Shown here in pieces: positions 1 through 8,175 of a DNA stretch of 46,902 nucleotides (the stretch's first letter is position 1; each line of letters begins with the position of its first letter). The notes beneath the pieces were generated by a model. The model did no database searches. It was given only the letters and a program-made list of their open reading frames with translations, and was not told the DNA's origin. Source of the stretch: Candidatus Omnitrophota bacterium (lineage in GTDB: Bacteria > Omnitrophota > Gorgyraeia > Gorgyraeales > Gorgyraeaceae); the NCBI GenBank assembly GCA_030649895.1, contig JAUSEX010000025.1, forward strand, positions 1 to 46,902, given 5' to 3'. A program made the translations under genes and the position numbers.

Positions 1-131
1 GCCCTCAAGAGGGAACTGGGTTGGGATTATCAGTGACAAGAAATATACTTCATATGCATAGTGGGCTTATTGAAATAGAGAGCGAAGAGAATAAAGGCAC
101 CAAAGTTATCATTACCTTAAAGATAGTATGA
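1..131 (+). CDS. Sensor histidine kinase, C-terminal fragment
   Basis: Only the last ~42 codons lie in the window; the reading frame begins at base 3 and ends with TGA at 129-131. The translation carries the G2 ATP-lid motif GTGLGLS followed by a typical kinase tail (HSGLIEIESEENKGTKVIITL), the end of a HATPase_c domain. It is therefore the catalytic end of a two-component kinase that autophosphorylates a histidine. The lone receiver-domain protein that begins 23 nt downstream is the natural candidate partner. Sensor domain, membrane topology and true length cannot be seen. Confidence 0.85.
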   Translation, partial: PQEGTGLGLSVTRNILHMHSGLIEIESEENKGTKVIITLKIV

Positions 132-154
132 ACAAAATAAACGAGGAGGCTTAG

Positions 155-523
155 ATGGAGAAGAAAAGAATATTGATCGTGGATGATGAAGAAAATTTTA
201 CAAAAATAGTGAAATTAAATCTTGAGGAAACAGGAGAATATACGGTGAAGGTGGAAAATAATAGCAGTAATGCTTTCAAGGCTGCAAAAGAGTTTAAGCC
301 GGATTTGATTCTGTTAGATATTATGATGCCTGGCATGGATGGAGGCGACGTGGCCTCTGAATTGAAAACTGATAATGCCTTTAAAGATATTCCAGTTGTA
401 TTTTTAACTGCAATTATAAGGGAAGACGAGATAGATGGTTCTATAGGAGGCCATCCTTTTATAGCTAAGCCGGTAAGCGCAGAGGATCTTATAAAGCATA
501 TTAAAGAGCATATCGCTAAGTAA
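155..523 (+). CDS. Single-domain response regulator (CheY-like receiver)
   Basis: 122 aa, essentially one receiver domain and no output domain. Acidic pocket residues are at 10-11 (ILIVDDEE), the phospho-acceptor is Asp55 in LLDIMMPG, a Thr follows in VVFLTAI, and the conserved Lys is in FIAKPVS near 106. A good Shine-Dalgarno (GAGGAGG) lies about 6 nt before the ATG. The gene follows the histidine-kinase end by 23 nt, so the two probably form a cotranscribed kinase/receiver pair. Without an output domain it must act by protein-protein contact or as a phosphorelay intermediate; the target is not visible here. Confidence 0.9.
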   Translation: MEKKRILIVDDEENFTKIVKLNLEETGEYTVKVENNSSNAFKAAKEFKPDLILLDIMMPGMDGGDVASELKTDNAFKDIPVVFLTAIIREDEIDGSIGGHPFIAKPVSAEDLIKHIKEHIAK

Positions 524-533
524 AATTATTGTA

Positions 534-561
534 TTGCAAAAAAAGTTTTTTGTGATATAAT
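534..561 (+). promoter_or_regulatory. Sigma-70-type promoter for the secreted DUF5666-like gene
   Basis: TTGCAA (534-539), a 16-nt spacer, then a perfect TATAAT (556-561), followed 37 nt later by the ATG at 599 with a strong AAAGGAGG site between. This gives the secreted-protein gene its own transcript, apart from the kinase/receiver pair. Confidence 0.65.
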
Positions 562-598
562 TAATTTTGTTTGAAACTTGAAAAAGGAGGAAGAGAGT

Positions 599-1084
599 AT
601 GGTTAAGAAATTGGTAGTGGCGGTTTTTTTACTTGGGCTTGTAATGTTGTTATCAGCCCCTCTTTTTGCAGAGGAAGACGCAACGGTAAACCCGACTGAT
701 ACTTCTGCTCAGGAGGTTGCTCCGAAAAATGACGCTATGCTTGCAGATGAAGAAACGCTTCCTGCGGAAGAGGGCGTAGGCGAAGGAGTGGTTACGGGAG
801 AGATTACGGTTTTAGATGCATCTGCAGGTTCTATAAGCGTAAAAGGCGCTGATGGCGCAGAAAAGGCTTTTAGCGTGATAGACGGAGAGACTATACTTTG
901 GAAAGGCATAGAGGATATAAAATTATCTGATGTTAAAAAAGGCGATAAGGCAGAGGTTGGTTATTATACCGATGATGCTGGAAAACTTGTTGCGAGTTGG
1001 GTGGATGTTATAGTTCCGGAACAACCTGCTACTACAGATGCTCAAACTGCTCCGGCAGCGCCTGCGATATCTGATGAAGACTAA
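599..1084 (+). CDS. Secreted DUF5666-like protein
   Basis: I start at ATG 599 (161 aa), not at the in-frame TTG 578, because AAAGGAGG lies just before 599 and the protein then opens with a clean Sec signal (MVKKLVVAVFLLGLVMLLSAPLFA). The mature part has a low-complexity acidic N-terminus rich in Thr/Glu/Pro, one compact beta-rich module around residues 55-130 (VTGEITVLDASAGSISVKGADGAEK ... LSDVKKGDKAEVGYY) that resembles the DUF5666/OB-like repeats of exported proteins, and an Ala/Pro-rich tail. No catalytic residues are evident. Probably periplasmic; function unknown. It has its own promoter, and pdaD starts 6 nt after its stop. Confidence 0.7.
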   Translation: MVKKLVVAVFLLGLVMLLSAPLFAEEDATVNPTDTSAQEVAPKNDAMLADEETLPAEEGVGEGVVTGEITVLDASAGSISVKGADGAEKAFSVIDGETILWKGIEDIKLSDVKKGDKAEVGYYTDDAGKLVASWVDVIVPEQPATTDAQTAPAAPAISDED

Positions 1085-1090
1085 TAAAGT

Positions 1091-1702
1091 ATGAATGGAC
1101 AACCACCACCAGTATCTCCGGCAGTTTTATCGCCTCAGCAAGCTCAGTTATATAAGTTAGTGCCCACGAAGGTATTTTTCACAAAAGGCGTAGGGACGCA
1201 TAAAGAAGAATTGCGTTCATATGAGCTGGCCCTTAGAGACGCCGGCATTGAAAAATGCAATCTGGTGCATGTTTCCAGCATTTTCCCACCAGGGTGCAAA
1301 ATTCTTCCTAGAAATGAAGGCATAAAAGAGCTTATTCCAGGCATGATAACCTATTGTGTCATTGCCAAGTGCAGTTCTAATGAGCCGAGGCGCCTCATAG
1401 CGTCTTCTGTCGGCACTGCAATACCTGCGGACGAAAATATGTACGGCTACATGAGCGAACATCACGCCTATGGGCAGACAGACGAGTTTGCTGGCGATTA
1501 CGCGGAAGACTTGGCGGCAAAGATGCTTGCCTCCACAATGGGTTTTCCTGATTTCGATGATTCCAAAGACTGGGATGAGATAAAAAAGGTATATCAGGTT
1601 AAGGATAAGATCGTCAAGACTATGAATATGACCCAGTCTACTATAATCGATTCCAACGGGAACTGGTCTACGGTAGTATCGGCAGCCGTATTTTTATTTT
1701 AA
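1091..1702 (+). CDS. pdaD: Pyruvoyl-dependent arginine decarboxylase
   Basis: 203 aa, matching the PvlArgDC family: [15 protein letters not shown] near the N-terminus, the self-cleavage segment HVSSIFPPG around residue 60, and the conserved C-terminal block [21 protein letters not shown]. Family knowledge: the proenzyme cleaves itself between two serines, turning the second into a pyruvoyl group, and the alpha/beta enzyme decarboxylates L-arginine to agmatine, the entry to polyamine synthesis in many anaerobes. No agmatinase or agmatine deiminase gene is in this window. It lies 6 nt after the secreted-protein gene with no convincing Shine-Dalgarno, so it may be translationally coupled. A good terminator follows. 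The first ~20 residues are Pro/Gln-rich and not part of the conserved fold. Confidence 0.92.
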   Translation: MNGQPPPVSPAVLSPQQAQLYKLVPTKVFFTKGVGTHKEELRSYELALRDAGIEKCNLVHVSSIFPPGCKILPRNEGIKELIPGMITYCVIAKCSSNEPRRLIASSVGTAIPADENMYGYMSEHHAYGQTDEFAGDYAEDLAAKMLASTMGFPDFDDSKDWDEIKKVYQVKDKIVKTMNMTQSTIIDSNGNWSTVVSAAVFLF

Positions 1703-1724
1703 ATCATATAGTTTTTAATATACG

Positions 1725-1767
1725 CCCGTATCTTTTCAATCCGGAGAGATGCGGGATTTTTTATTTT
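1725..1767 (+). terminator. Rho-independent terminator after pdaD
   Basis: A 9-bp stem CCCGTATCT / AGATGCGGG (one T-G wobble; arms 1725-1733 and 1747-1755) is followed by ATTTTTTATTTT. It ends the 599-1702 transcript. Confidence 0.75.
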
Positions 1768-1922
1768 CCGGTATTTATTTTAGCGGGGCGGATCCAGCTG
1801 AAAAAAGCAGGCGTTTTTCTACGGCGATATTTGTAACGGGAGAAGAGAGGCCTTAACCTGACGAAATCCGTTAAAGATGCAAAAGTTCCGACGATTAAAT
1901 AATACGGCAGGCTAATTTTATA
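1768..1922. other. Intergenic stretch with no recognised feature
   Basis: About 155 nt between the pdaD terminator and the tRNA promoter. I see no ORF with a start signal, no convincing hairpin and no riboswitch family I can recognise. It may be decayed sequence. Confidence 0.4.
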
Positions 1923-1950
1923 TTGACATAATAGGAGGGTTTGTTAAAAT
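1923..1950 (+). promoter_or_regulatory. Promoter for tRNA-Phe
   Basis: Consensus -35 TTGACA (1923-1928), 16-nt spacer, -10 TAAAAT (1945-1950), ending 17 nt before the first base of the tRNA. The downstream protein gene (2063) probably shares the transcript. Confidence 0.7.
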
Positions 1951-1967
1951 AGGATAAATCTTTAAAT

Positions 1968-2042
1968 GCCGAGGTAGCTCATTGGTAGAGCGCGGCCCTG
2001 AAAAGGCCGGCGTAGGAAGTTCGATTCTTCTCCTCGGCACCA
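1968..2042 (+). tRNA. tRNA-Phe (anticodon GAA)
   Basis: A full cloverleaf folds by hand. The acceptor stem GCCGAGG/CCTCGGC is followed by encoded ACCA. The D arm is GCTC/GAGC. The anticodon stem CGGCC/GGCCG encloses loop CTGAAAA with GAA at 2000-2002. The T arm GGAAG/CTTCT encloses TTCGATT. The CCA end is encoded in the gene (2040-2042). Confidence 0.95.
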
Positions 2043-2062
2043 TTTAAAAAAGGAGGCAGTAA

Positions 2063-2779
2063 ATGAGAAAAATCCGCATAGGATTATTTATAATAATCGG
2101 AATATTATGTTTCACTGCTCTGACATATGCTGCTATACCTCGCGTTATTAACTATCAGGGAAGACTAACCGATAAAGACGACAATCCTTTAACAGGCAAT
2201 TTTTTGGTCACGTTTAAATTTTATGATGTAGAAAAAGCAGGCGTGCCTATCTGGGAAGAAGGCCATATACTCAACATGAAAAACGGCATGTTTAATGTGC
2301 TTATGGGGTCGGTCAAGCCTCTGGAGTTAGATTTCAATAGAGACATGTGGCTAGGCATGGAGGTTTCCAGCGACGGAGAAATGACGCCGCGCATAAAACT
2401 TGCAAGTTCTGTCTACGCCCTTAATGCCAAGGCTATCGATATGATAAGCTCAAGCCAGTTGTTGAGAAATGATATAGATTCAGCTATGTCAGGGTCGCTT
2501 ACCATAGGGAAAGACCTGATTTTAAAAGGCGATGCAACAGGTCAAAGCAAGATTGTTATGAGCGATATCCAGGGCAGGGAATATTACCTGTGGGTAGACA
2601 CTATGGGCAATCTCAGGCTAAAACAAGGCGCGCCTGTCTCTAATACAGACGGCGCTGTGATAATAAAAGAAAAAGAAGGCCCGTTATCAACCCACTTTAT
2701 ACAAAACATAACCTTGTTGTTGCTTCTCGTAGCAATCTTTATACTCGCGTTAATCCTGTATTCTTCTAGAAAAAAATAG
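2063..2779 (+). CDS. Secreted, C-terminally membrane-anchored protein of unknown function
   Basis: 238 aa with a strong RBS (AAAGGAGG) before the ATG. It has an N-terminal Sec signal (~residues 1-24, ending ALTYAA), then IPRVINYQGRLTDKDDNPLTG, a motif I associate with exported fibre- or adhesin-like proteins of Omnitrophota, Bdellovibrio and relatives. A beta-rich region FKFYD...IWEE...GMFNVLMGS follows, then ASSVYALNAKAID. The C-terminus is one hydrophobic helix (ITLLLLLVAIFILALILY) ending in SSRKK, so the protein could be held in the inner membrane facing the periplasm. It lies 20 nt after tRNA-Phe and probably shares its promoter. No enzyme motif is visible. Confidence 0.7.
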   Translation: MRKIRIGLFIIIGILCFTALTYAAIPRVINYQGRLTDKDDNPLTGNFLVTFKFYDVEKAGVPIWEEGHILNMKNGMFNVLMGSVKPLELDFNRDMWLGMEVSSDGEMTPRIKLASSVYALNAKAIDMISSSQLLRNDIDSAMSGSLTIGKDLILKGDATGQSKIVMSDIQGREYYLWVDTMGNLRLKQGAPVSNTDGAVIIKEKEGPLSTHFIQNITLLLLLVAIFILALILYSSRKK

Positions 2780-2790
2780 GTATTTGAGAT

Positions 2791-2830
2791 ACACTTCGTA
2801 AGTGGGTCAGCTGGCCTACTTACGAAGTGT
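2791..2830 (+). terminator. Long perfect hairpin downstream of the anchored protein
   Basis: Arms ACACTTCGTAAGT (2791-2803) and ACTTACGAAGTGT (2818-2830) pair perfectly over 13 bp and extend by three more pairs inward, with loop TCAGCTGG. No T-run follows, so it may be a bidirectional or processing hairpin rather than a classical terminator. Confidence 0.5.
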
Positions 2831-3053
2831 AATTATTAAAAACTAGCAGCAAACCATAGCGCGCGGCGAAACTATCTCTGCGCCCAAGCTAAGGGCGCTA
2901 CGCCTGGCAACCGAGCGCCCTTAGGCAAAACCTTCAGGGCTGCGCAAGTCCCGAGCGAAGCGAGGGGCGTCTTTTCGAAAGCCTGCCAAGACCGGCGATT
3001 GCGTAATGTGTTAGATAACTATTCAAACAGTACATTAGCGCCTGTATTTTTCA
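2831..3053. repeat. GC-rich intergenic palindromic sequence before purB
   Basis: A gene-free stretch. It holds an 11-bp perfect inverted repeat CTAAGGGCGCT (2889-2899) / AGCGCCCTTAG (2914-2924) and, downstream, the string CCCGAGCGAAGC that recurs in the repeat at 14444-14535. It looks like degenerate members of the dispersed intergenic repeats found elsewhere in the window. No ORF with coding character is seen. Confidence 0.5.
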
Positions 3054-3083
3054 TTGACGCATATAATCTATATATGGTATATT
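3054..3083 (+). promoter_or_regulatory. Promoter of the purine cluster
   Basis: TTGACG (3054-3059), an 18-nt spacer and TATATT (3078-3083); a second TATAAT overlaps at 3083-3088. The predicted start of transcription falls at or within a few bases of the purB ATG (3093), so the mRNA would be leaderless or nearly so, consistent with the absence of a Shine-Dalgarno. Confidence 0.5.
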
Positions 3084-3092
3084 ATAATCCTT

Positions 3093-4385
3093 ATGATACC
3101 AAGGTACTCGCTTCCCAGGATGTCCGCCATATGGTCTGATGAGAATAAATTCCAGAAGATGCTGGATGTAGAAATTCTCGCCTGCGAAGCCCTGGCCAAT
3201 CTCGGGAAAATACCGAAAAAAGAGCTTAAAAAAATAAAATCCAAAGCGAGATTTAACGTAAAGCGCATAGAAGAACTGGAAAAAACCACCCGCCACGATG
3301 TAATAGCGTTTCTACACAATATAGCGGAATATATAGGCAATTCTTCAAGGTTCGTGCACCAGGGCCTCACCTCAAGCGATGTCCTGGATACGGGCCTGTC
3401 AGTTATGATGAAAGAGGCGGCTGATATTATTCTGGATGACCTGAAAATATTAAAAGAAGAATTGAGAAAAAAGGCTAAAAAATATAAGTATACTGTTATG
3501 GTAGGAAGGAGCCATGGGGTGCACGCTGAGCCTACTACCTTTGGCTTAAAAGCAGCGTTATTTTTTGACGAGATAAATAGGTGCATCGTCAGGATTGAAA
3601 GAGCCAGAGATATTATAGCCGTAGGCAAAATTTCAGGGCCTGTGGGCACTTATTCAAATATCGAGCCTTATGTCGAAAGCTATGTTTGCAAAAAATTAGG
3701 CCTTAAGGCCGCTAATATATCTACGCAGATTCTCCAGAGAGACAGGCACGCAGAATATTTATCAGAGATAGCTATTGTGGGGGCTACTCTTGAGAAGATA
3801 GCTACGGAATTCAGAAATCTTCAGAAGACAGAAGTCAGAGAGGTTGAAGAGCCTTTCGGAAAAGGCCAAAAAGGCTCCAGCGCAATGCCGCACAAGAGAA
3901 ATCCTGTTATGTGCGAAAGGATTACAGGGCTGGCGAGAGTCTTGCGCGCAAATGCAATGGTCGCGATGGAAAACGTGGCATTATGGCACGAAAGAGACAT
4001 AAGCCATTCTTCGGCAGAGCGCGTCATTATACCGGATAGCGCTATATTGCTGGATTACATGCTGAATCAGATGATAGAAATTGTAAGAGGGCTATTGGTA
4101 TATCCTGAAAATATGGAGAGTAATCTCAACAAAACAAAAGGCCTTGTGTTTTCCGCCAGGATACTTGTGGAGCTTGAAAAAAGAGGCGTTGAGCGGAGAA
4201 AGGCGTATGATATTATCCAGAGATGCGCTATGAAGGTGTGGGAGAAAGATATTAATTTTAAAGATGCGTTGCTAGATGACAACGATTTCACAAAATTTGT
4301 AAGATCCAAAGACATGGATAGTCTGTTTGACAGGGCGTATTACGTAAAACATGTAAAGGCTATTTTCAAAAAAGTCGGCATCTAA
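3093..4385 (+). CDS. purB: Adenylosuccinate lyase
   Basis: I start at ATG 3093 (430 aa). The conserved family N-terminus ([14 protein letters not shown]) begins there, and the 13 codons upstream overlap the promoter. The signature loop [11 protein letters not shown] lies near residue 260, the TSSDVLDT block near 92 and [15 protein letters not shown] near 140, and the length is normal for PurB. The enzyme removes fumarate from SAICAR and from adenylosuccinate in the cytosol, acting twice in purine synthesis. It is the first gene of a long same-strand purine run, with purC 20 nt downstream. No Shine-Dalgarno is visible. Confidence 0.96.
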   Translation: MIPRYSLPRMSAIWSDENKFQKMLDVEILACEALANLGKIPKKELKKIKSKARFNVKRIEELEKTTRHDVIAFLHNIAEYIGNSSRFVHQGLTSSDVLDTGLSVMMKEAADIILDDLKILKEELRKKAKKYKYTVMVGRSHGVHAEPTTFGLKAALFFDEINRCIVRIERARDIIAVGKISGPVGTYSNIEPYVESYVCKKLGLKAANISTQILQRDRHAEYLSEIAIVGATLEKIATEFRNLQKTEVREVEEPFGKGQKGSSAMPHKRNPVMCERITGLARVLRANAMVAMENVALWHERDISHSSAERVIIPDSAILLDYMLNQMIEIVRGLLVYPENMESNLNKTKGLVFSARILVELEKRGVERRKAYDIIQRCAMKVWEKDINFKDALLDDNDFTKFVRSKDMDSLFDRAYYVKHVKAIFKKVGI

Positions 4386-4405
4386 ACAGCCAAGGAAGGA
4401 ACGTT

Positions 4406-5110
4406 ATGGAAAAAGGAAAGAAGATATACGAGGGTAAGGCGAAAATTTTGTACGATACGGATAATCCTGATTTAATTATACAGGAATTCAAGGACGACGC
4501 CACAGCCTTTGACGCTACTAAAAAAGGTACGATAAAAGAAAAAGGCGTTATAAACAACGAAATATCCTGCGCGGTTTTCCAGCTTCTGGAATCAAAAGGC
4601 ATACCTACGCATTTTGTGAAAAAACTTAGCGACAGGGATATGCTTGTCAAAAGACTGAAAATAGTGATGGTGGAGGTGACCATAAGAAATATTTCAGCCG
4701 GCGGGCTTTCGAAATCGCTTGGTATACCGGAAGGGATTGTTTTAAAAGCGCCTGTCCTGGAATATCATTATAAAGACGACTCGCTTCACGACCCGCTGAT
4801 AAACGATTATCACATAGAGGTCCTGAAGCTCGCGACTCCCCAGGAGATGAAAAAGATAAAGGATTATTCATTCAGCGTAAACCAGATTATGAAGGACTTT
4901 TTTGACAAGGTAAACCTGAAACTCGTTGATTTTAAACTGGAATTCGGGCGGCACAAAGGCAAAATTTTACTCGGAGACGAAGTCTCTCCTGACACTTGCA
5001 GGTTATGGGATAAGGTTACGAACGAAAAGCTGGACAAGGATCGTTTCAGACGGGATTTAGGAAGAATTGAAGAAGCCTACCAGGAAGTTCTTAAAAGAAT
5101 AAAAACATAA
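4406..5110 (+). CDS. purC: SAICAR synthase (phosphoribosylaminoimidazole-succinocarboxamide synthase)
   Basis: 234 aa, the standard bacterial length. N-terminal [20 protein letters not shown] binds ATP; the central [22 protein letters not shown] and C-terminal [14 protein letters not shown] are diagnostic. It joins aspartate to CAIR to make SAICAR, the substrate that PurB, encoded just upstream, cleaves. AAGGAAGGA precedes the ATG. The 63-nt gap to purSL contains a small palindrome (5111-5140) and the purSL RBS. Confidence 0.96.
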   Translation: MEKGKKIYEGKAKILYDTDNPDLIIQEFKDDATAFDATKKGTIKEKGVINNEISCAVFQLLESKGIPTHFVKKLSDRDMLVKRLKIVMVEVTIRNISAGGLSKSLGIPEGIVLKAPVLEYHYKDDSLHDPLINDYHIEVLKLATPQEMKKIKDYSFSVNQIMKDFFDKVNLKLVDFKLEFGRHKGKILLGDEVSPDTCRLWDKVTNEKLDKDRFRRDLGRIEEAYQEVLKRIKT

Positions 5111-5140
5111 TGCAGAGGGCAGGCATGCCCGTCCCCTGCA
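5111..5140. repeat. Intergenic palindrome between purC and purSL
   Basis: TGCAG at the start and CTGCA at the end, with a GGCATGCC core, form an imperfect hairpin. It may be another dispersed intergenic repeat or an mRNA processing hairpin; I saw no second copy in the window. Confidence 0.35.
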
Positions 5141-5173
5141 GGATTTCTCTAGTTTTATTCAGAGGGAAATAAT

Positions 5174-8095
5174 ATGGAATTCAAGATAGAGATAAGGAAC
5201 AGAAAAGGTGTTTTTGATCCTTTAGGAAACGGAATTAAAAAGAATATTAAGGACCTGGGCATTAGCGGAGTAAAAAAAGTTAATGTTAGCCGGGTCTTTA
5301 TTATTTCCGGGGATATTACCGAGGCTGATGCGGAAAGGATAGCGGGAGAATTGCTGGCAGACGCTATTACTGAAGAATATTCAACGGGCGGAGGGTGGAA
5401 GGCGGAGGGCGGAAGGATTAGGGTGGCGGAGATTGCGTATAATCCTGGCGTTATGGATCCAGTGGAAGAGAGCGCGAGAAAGGCAATAAAGGATATGGGG
5501 ATTTACGGAGTTAAATCTCTCAGGACAGAGAGAAAATATTACATAGAAGGCGGGATCACGGAAAACGACTTTAAGAATATATGCGAGAAGCTGCTTTATA
5601 ATAAGGTGATACAACATATCGTGAAGGCTCAAGGCTCAATGCCCAATGCCCAAGGCGGCGGTGGGTATAAATTTAAATTAATAACAGTGGATATGCTTGG
5701 CGCGGATGACAAGAAATTGATAAAGATCAGTAAGTCAGGCCAGTTATTTTTGAACCTGAAAGAGATGCAGGAGATAAAAACATACTTTAAAAAATTAGGC
5801 AGAAATCCTACTGATTGCGAGCTTGAGACAATTGCGCAGACATGGTCGGAACATTGCGGCCATAAGACATTCAGAGGGGTTATAGATTATGAAGAGAGGG
5901 CGGAGGGTGAAGGGTTAAAGGTGAAAAAGAGCAGGATAGATAATCTATTGAAAAGCACGGTAATGAAGGCTACGAATGAATTAAAAAAGCCCTGGTGCGT
6001 ATCTGTATTCAAAGACAACGCCGGGATTATCAGATTTGACGAAAAAGATAATATCTGCTTTAAAGTGGAGACCCATAATCATCCTTCTGCGCTTGAACCT
6101 TACGGTGGCGCAGGCACTGGGATAGGCGGGGTTATACGGGATATATTGGGCGTAGGGCTTGGGGCAAAGCCTATTATGAATACAGATATATTTTGTTTTG
6201 GTCTGCCTGACATGGCGCATAAGGACGTTCCTAAAGGCATGCTGCATCCGAAACGCATAATGAAAGGCGTTGTGAGCGGGGTCAGAGACTACGGCAACCG
6301 CATGGGTATACCCACTGCGAACGGGGCTGTGCTTTTTGACGAGCGCTATGCAGGAAATCCTCTAGTGTATTGCGGCACAGTGGGAATAATGCCGAAGGAT
6401 AAATCGTTTAAAGCCAGTCAATCCGGAGAATTGATTGTGGCGGTAGGGGGCCGCACAGGGAGAGACGGTATTCACGGCGCTACATTTTCTTCCGGGGAGC
6501 TGACTCATGAATCCGAAACCGTATCGGGAGGGGCAGTCCAGATAGGAAACCCTATTACAGAGAAAAAACTCACTGATACGCTTTTAAAAGCGCGCGATAG
6601 AAATTTATATACAGCTATCACTGACTGCGGGGCAGGAGGTTTTTCGAGCGCTGTAGGAGAAATGGGCCAGGAGCTTGGCGCAGAAGTAGACCTGGAAAAA
6701 GCGCCTTTAAAATACCAGGGTTTAAGTTATACGGAAATCTGGATATCGGAGGCTCAGGAGAGAATGGTTCTTTCGGTTCCAAGGGAAAATCTGAAAGAGT
6801 TAATGGATATTTTCAAAAAAGAGGACGTTGAAGCGGTTGTGATCGGGTGTTTCACGTCAAATAAAAGGCTTAAATTAAGATATAACGGGAATATTGTATG
6901 CGACCTGGATATGGAATTTTTGCATGACGGGATTCCTAGATTTGAGCGAAAGGCAGTCTGGACAAGGCCTGTATATAAAGAATCCGGACGGAAAAATAAA
7001 AAAGACTTTACGCAGGATCTGTTAAAGATTCTTTCAAGCTGGAATGTCTGCAGCAAGGAATGGGTTATAAGGCAGTATGACCACGAGGTCCAGGGCCAGA
7101 GCGTTTTAAAGCCTTTAGTAGGCATAAAAAATGACGGGCCTGGAGACGCCAGTATCATAAGGCCGAAGTTTGATTCCAAGAAAGGGATTATAATTTCAAA
7201 CGGGATAAATCCAAGGTATGGGTTGATAGACCCTTATTGGATGGCTGCTTCCTGCATAGACGAGGCGCTCAGGCAGATAATAGCAGTGGGCGGGTCTTTA
7301 AAGAAGACGGCGATCCTGGATAATTTTTGCTGGGGCAATACCGATAAACCTGACAGGCTTGGAAGTTTGGTGAGGGCGAGTTTTGGTTGTTATGATATTG
7401 CGAAGGCTTACGGTGTCCCGTTTATTTCCGGCAAAGACAGCCTGAACAATGAATATTCCGTGCACGGCGAATCGATTTCTATCCCAGGCACGCTTTTAAT
7501 TTCAGCGATATCGGTTATGAACGATGTGACAAAAGCCGTTACCATGGATTTTAAAGAAAAAGGGGATCTTGTATATATTATAGGCGAGACAAAAGATGAA
7601 ATGGGAGGCTCGCATTATAATCTTATCAATAATTCAGTAGGCAATAATGCGCCGACCGTAGACGCTAAATCCGGCCTGAAGATTTTAAATAAGATAAATA
7701 AAGCGGCAGGGTTGGGGTTATTAAGAGCCTGCCATGACCTATCAGAAGGCGGCATAGCTGTTGCATTGGCTGAAATGGCATTCGCGGGAGGATTAGGCGT
7801 AAATGCAAGTATTAAAAAAGTGCCATATGCAGCTCAATGCTCAGGGCTGAAGGCTGAAGGGGGAAAGAAAGACGAGGTGATTTTATTTTCGGAATCCAAT
7901 ACAAGGTTTATTGCGGAAGTAAGGAAAGAAAATAAAAAGAAATTCGAAGGCCTGATGAAGGGCGTCGCGATCGGAATGATTGGAGAGGTGTCCGGCGAAA
8001 AAGATTTTGAGATTTATGGGATTGACGGCAGAGAGATAGTCAACGTTGGTATAGATAAATTAAAAGAGGCGTGGCAGAAGCCGCTAAGATGGTAA
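5174..8095 (+). CDS. purL: FGAM synthase: two tandem PurS domains fused to PurL
   Basis: 973 aa. Residues ~1-70 (MEFKIEIRNRKGVFDPLGNG) and ~80-150 (NPGVMDPVEESARKAIKDMG) are two PurS-like modules with the same 'D P x G/E ... I K .. LG I .. V' pattern. PurL follows from ~165, with the catalytic-histidine segment WSEHCGHKTF near 228, ETHNHPSALEPYGGAGTG near 300 and the second AIRS-like half with FISGKDSLNNE. With PurQ it converts FGAR to FGAM using glutamine and ATP. Fusing PurS to small PurL is known; the duplicated PurS is worth noting. Four tracts of 7-nt tandem repeat lie in-frame (5386-5427, 5625-5652, 5898-5925, 7831-7866), all in linkers or loops. RBS GAGGGAAA precedes the ATG. Confidence 0.93.
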   Translation: MEFKIEIRNRKGVFDPLGNGIKKNIKDLGISGVKKVNVSRVFIISGDITEADAERIAGELLADAITEEYSTGGGWKAEGGRIRVAEIAYNPGVMDPVEESARKAIKDMGIYGVKSLRTERKYYIEGGITENDFKNICEKLLYNKVIQHIVKAQGSMPNAQGGGGYKFKLITVDMLGADDKKLIKISKSGQLFLNLKEMQEIKTYFKKLGRNPTDCELETIAQTWSEHCGHKTFRGVIDYEERAEGEGLKVKKSRIDNLLKSTVMKATNELKKPWCVSVFKDNAGIIRFDEKDNICFKVETHNHPSALEPYGGAGTGIGGVIRDILGVGLGAKPIMNTDIFCFGLPDMAHKDVPKGMLHPKRIMKGVVSGVRDYGNRMGIPTANGAVLFDERYAGNPLVYCGTVGIMPKDKSFKASQSGELIVAVGGRTGRDGIHGATFSSGELTHESETVSGGAVQIGNPITEKKLTDTLLKARDRNLYTAITDCGAGGFSSAVGEMGQELGAEVDLEKAPLKYQGLSYTEIWISEAQERMVLSVPRENLKELMDIFKKEDVEAVVIGCFTSNKRLKLRYNGNIVCDLDMEFLHDGIPRFERKAVWTRPVYKESGRKNKKDFTQDLLKILSSWNVCSKEWVIRQYDHEVQGQSVLKPLVGIKNDGPGDASIIRPKFDSKKGIIISNGINPRYGLIDPYWMAASCIDEALRQIIAVGGSLKKTAILDNFCWGNTDKPDRLGSLVRASFGCYDIAKAYGVPFISGKDSLNNEYSVHGESISIPGTLLISAISVMNDVTKAVTMDFKEKGDLVYIIGETKDEMGGSHYNLINNSVGNNAPTVDAKSGLKILNKINKAAGLGLLRACHDLSEGGIAVALAEMAFAGGLGVNASIKKVPYAAQCSGLKAEGGKKDEVILFSESNTRFIAEVRKENKKKFEGLMKGVAIGMIGEVSGEKDFEIYGIDGREIVNVGIDKLKEAWQKPLRW
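5386..5427 (+). repeat. Heptanucleotide tandem repeat in the PurS1-PurS2 linker
   Basis: Six consecutive 7-nt units: gggcgga, gggtgga, aggcgga, gggcgga, aggatta, gggtggc. It encodes a Gly/Lys/Glu-rich linker (GGGWKAEGGRIRV) between the two PurS modules. Confidence 0.75.
5625..5652 (+). repeat. Heptanucleotide tandem repeat at the PurS2-PurL junction
   Basis: Four exact 7-nt units in a two-by-two pattern: aggctca, aggctca, atgccca, atgccca, followed by aggcggc. In-frame, it encodes AQGSMPNAQG between the second PurS module and PurL. Confidence 0.85.
5898..5925 (+). repeat. Heptanucleotide tandem repeat in a PurL loop
   Basis: Four 7-nt units: gggcgga, gggtgaa, gggttaa, aggtgaa. It encodes the charged stretch ERAEGEGLKVKK in a variable loop shortly after the WSEHCGHKTF active-site segment. 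Confidence 0.7.
7831..7866 (+). repeat. Heptanucleotide tandem repeat near the PurL C-terminus
   Basis: Units agctca (one base short), atgctca, gggctga, aggctga, aggggga. It encodes AQCSGLKAEGGK, a loop just before the conserved LFSESNTRF strand. Confidence 0.75.
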
Positions 8096-8110
8096 TAAAA
8101 TATTGAGAAG

Positions 8111-8168
8111 TTCTCGACTCGGCCTTCGGCCTCGCTCGAACAATATTCTTCTGGCAAAGTCGAGAAGA
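8111..8168. repeat. Palindromic intergenic repeat, family A, copy 1
   Basis: Terminal inverted arms TTCTCGACT and AGTCGAGAA enclose an inner GGCC-TTC-GGCC hairpin and the core CTCGCTCGAACAATATTCTTC. Related copies are at 14444-14535, 25381-25442 (opposite orientation) and 28224-28307. The right arm supplies the purine run GAGAAG 8 nt before the purQ ATG. Confidence 0.75.
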
Positions 8169-8175
8169 AAAAGAT

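Noticed and set aside
1768-1922. Possible riboswitch or structured RNA before tRNA-Phe
   Set aside because: No consensus core of a riboswitch family I know and no convincing paired arms; the next feature is a tRNA with its own promoter.
3054-3092. N-terminal extension of PurB (13 codons upstream)
   Set aside because: These codons overlap the promoter, and the family N-terminus begins at 3093.
5386-5660. Frameshift or assembly error in purL
   Set aside because: The frame stays open over 973 codons with all PurL motifs in place; the odd composition is explained by the 7-nt repeats.
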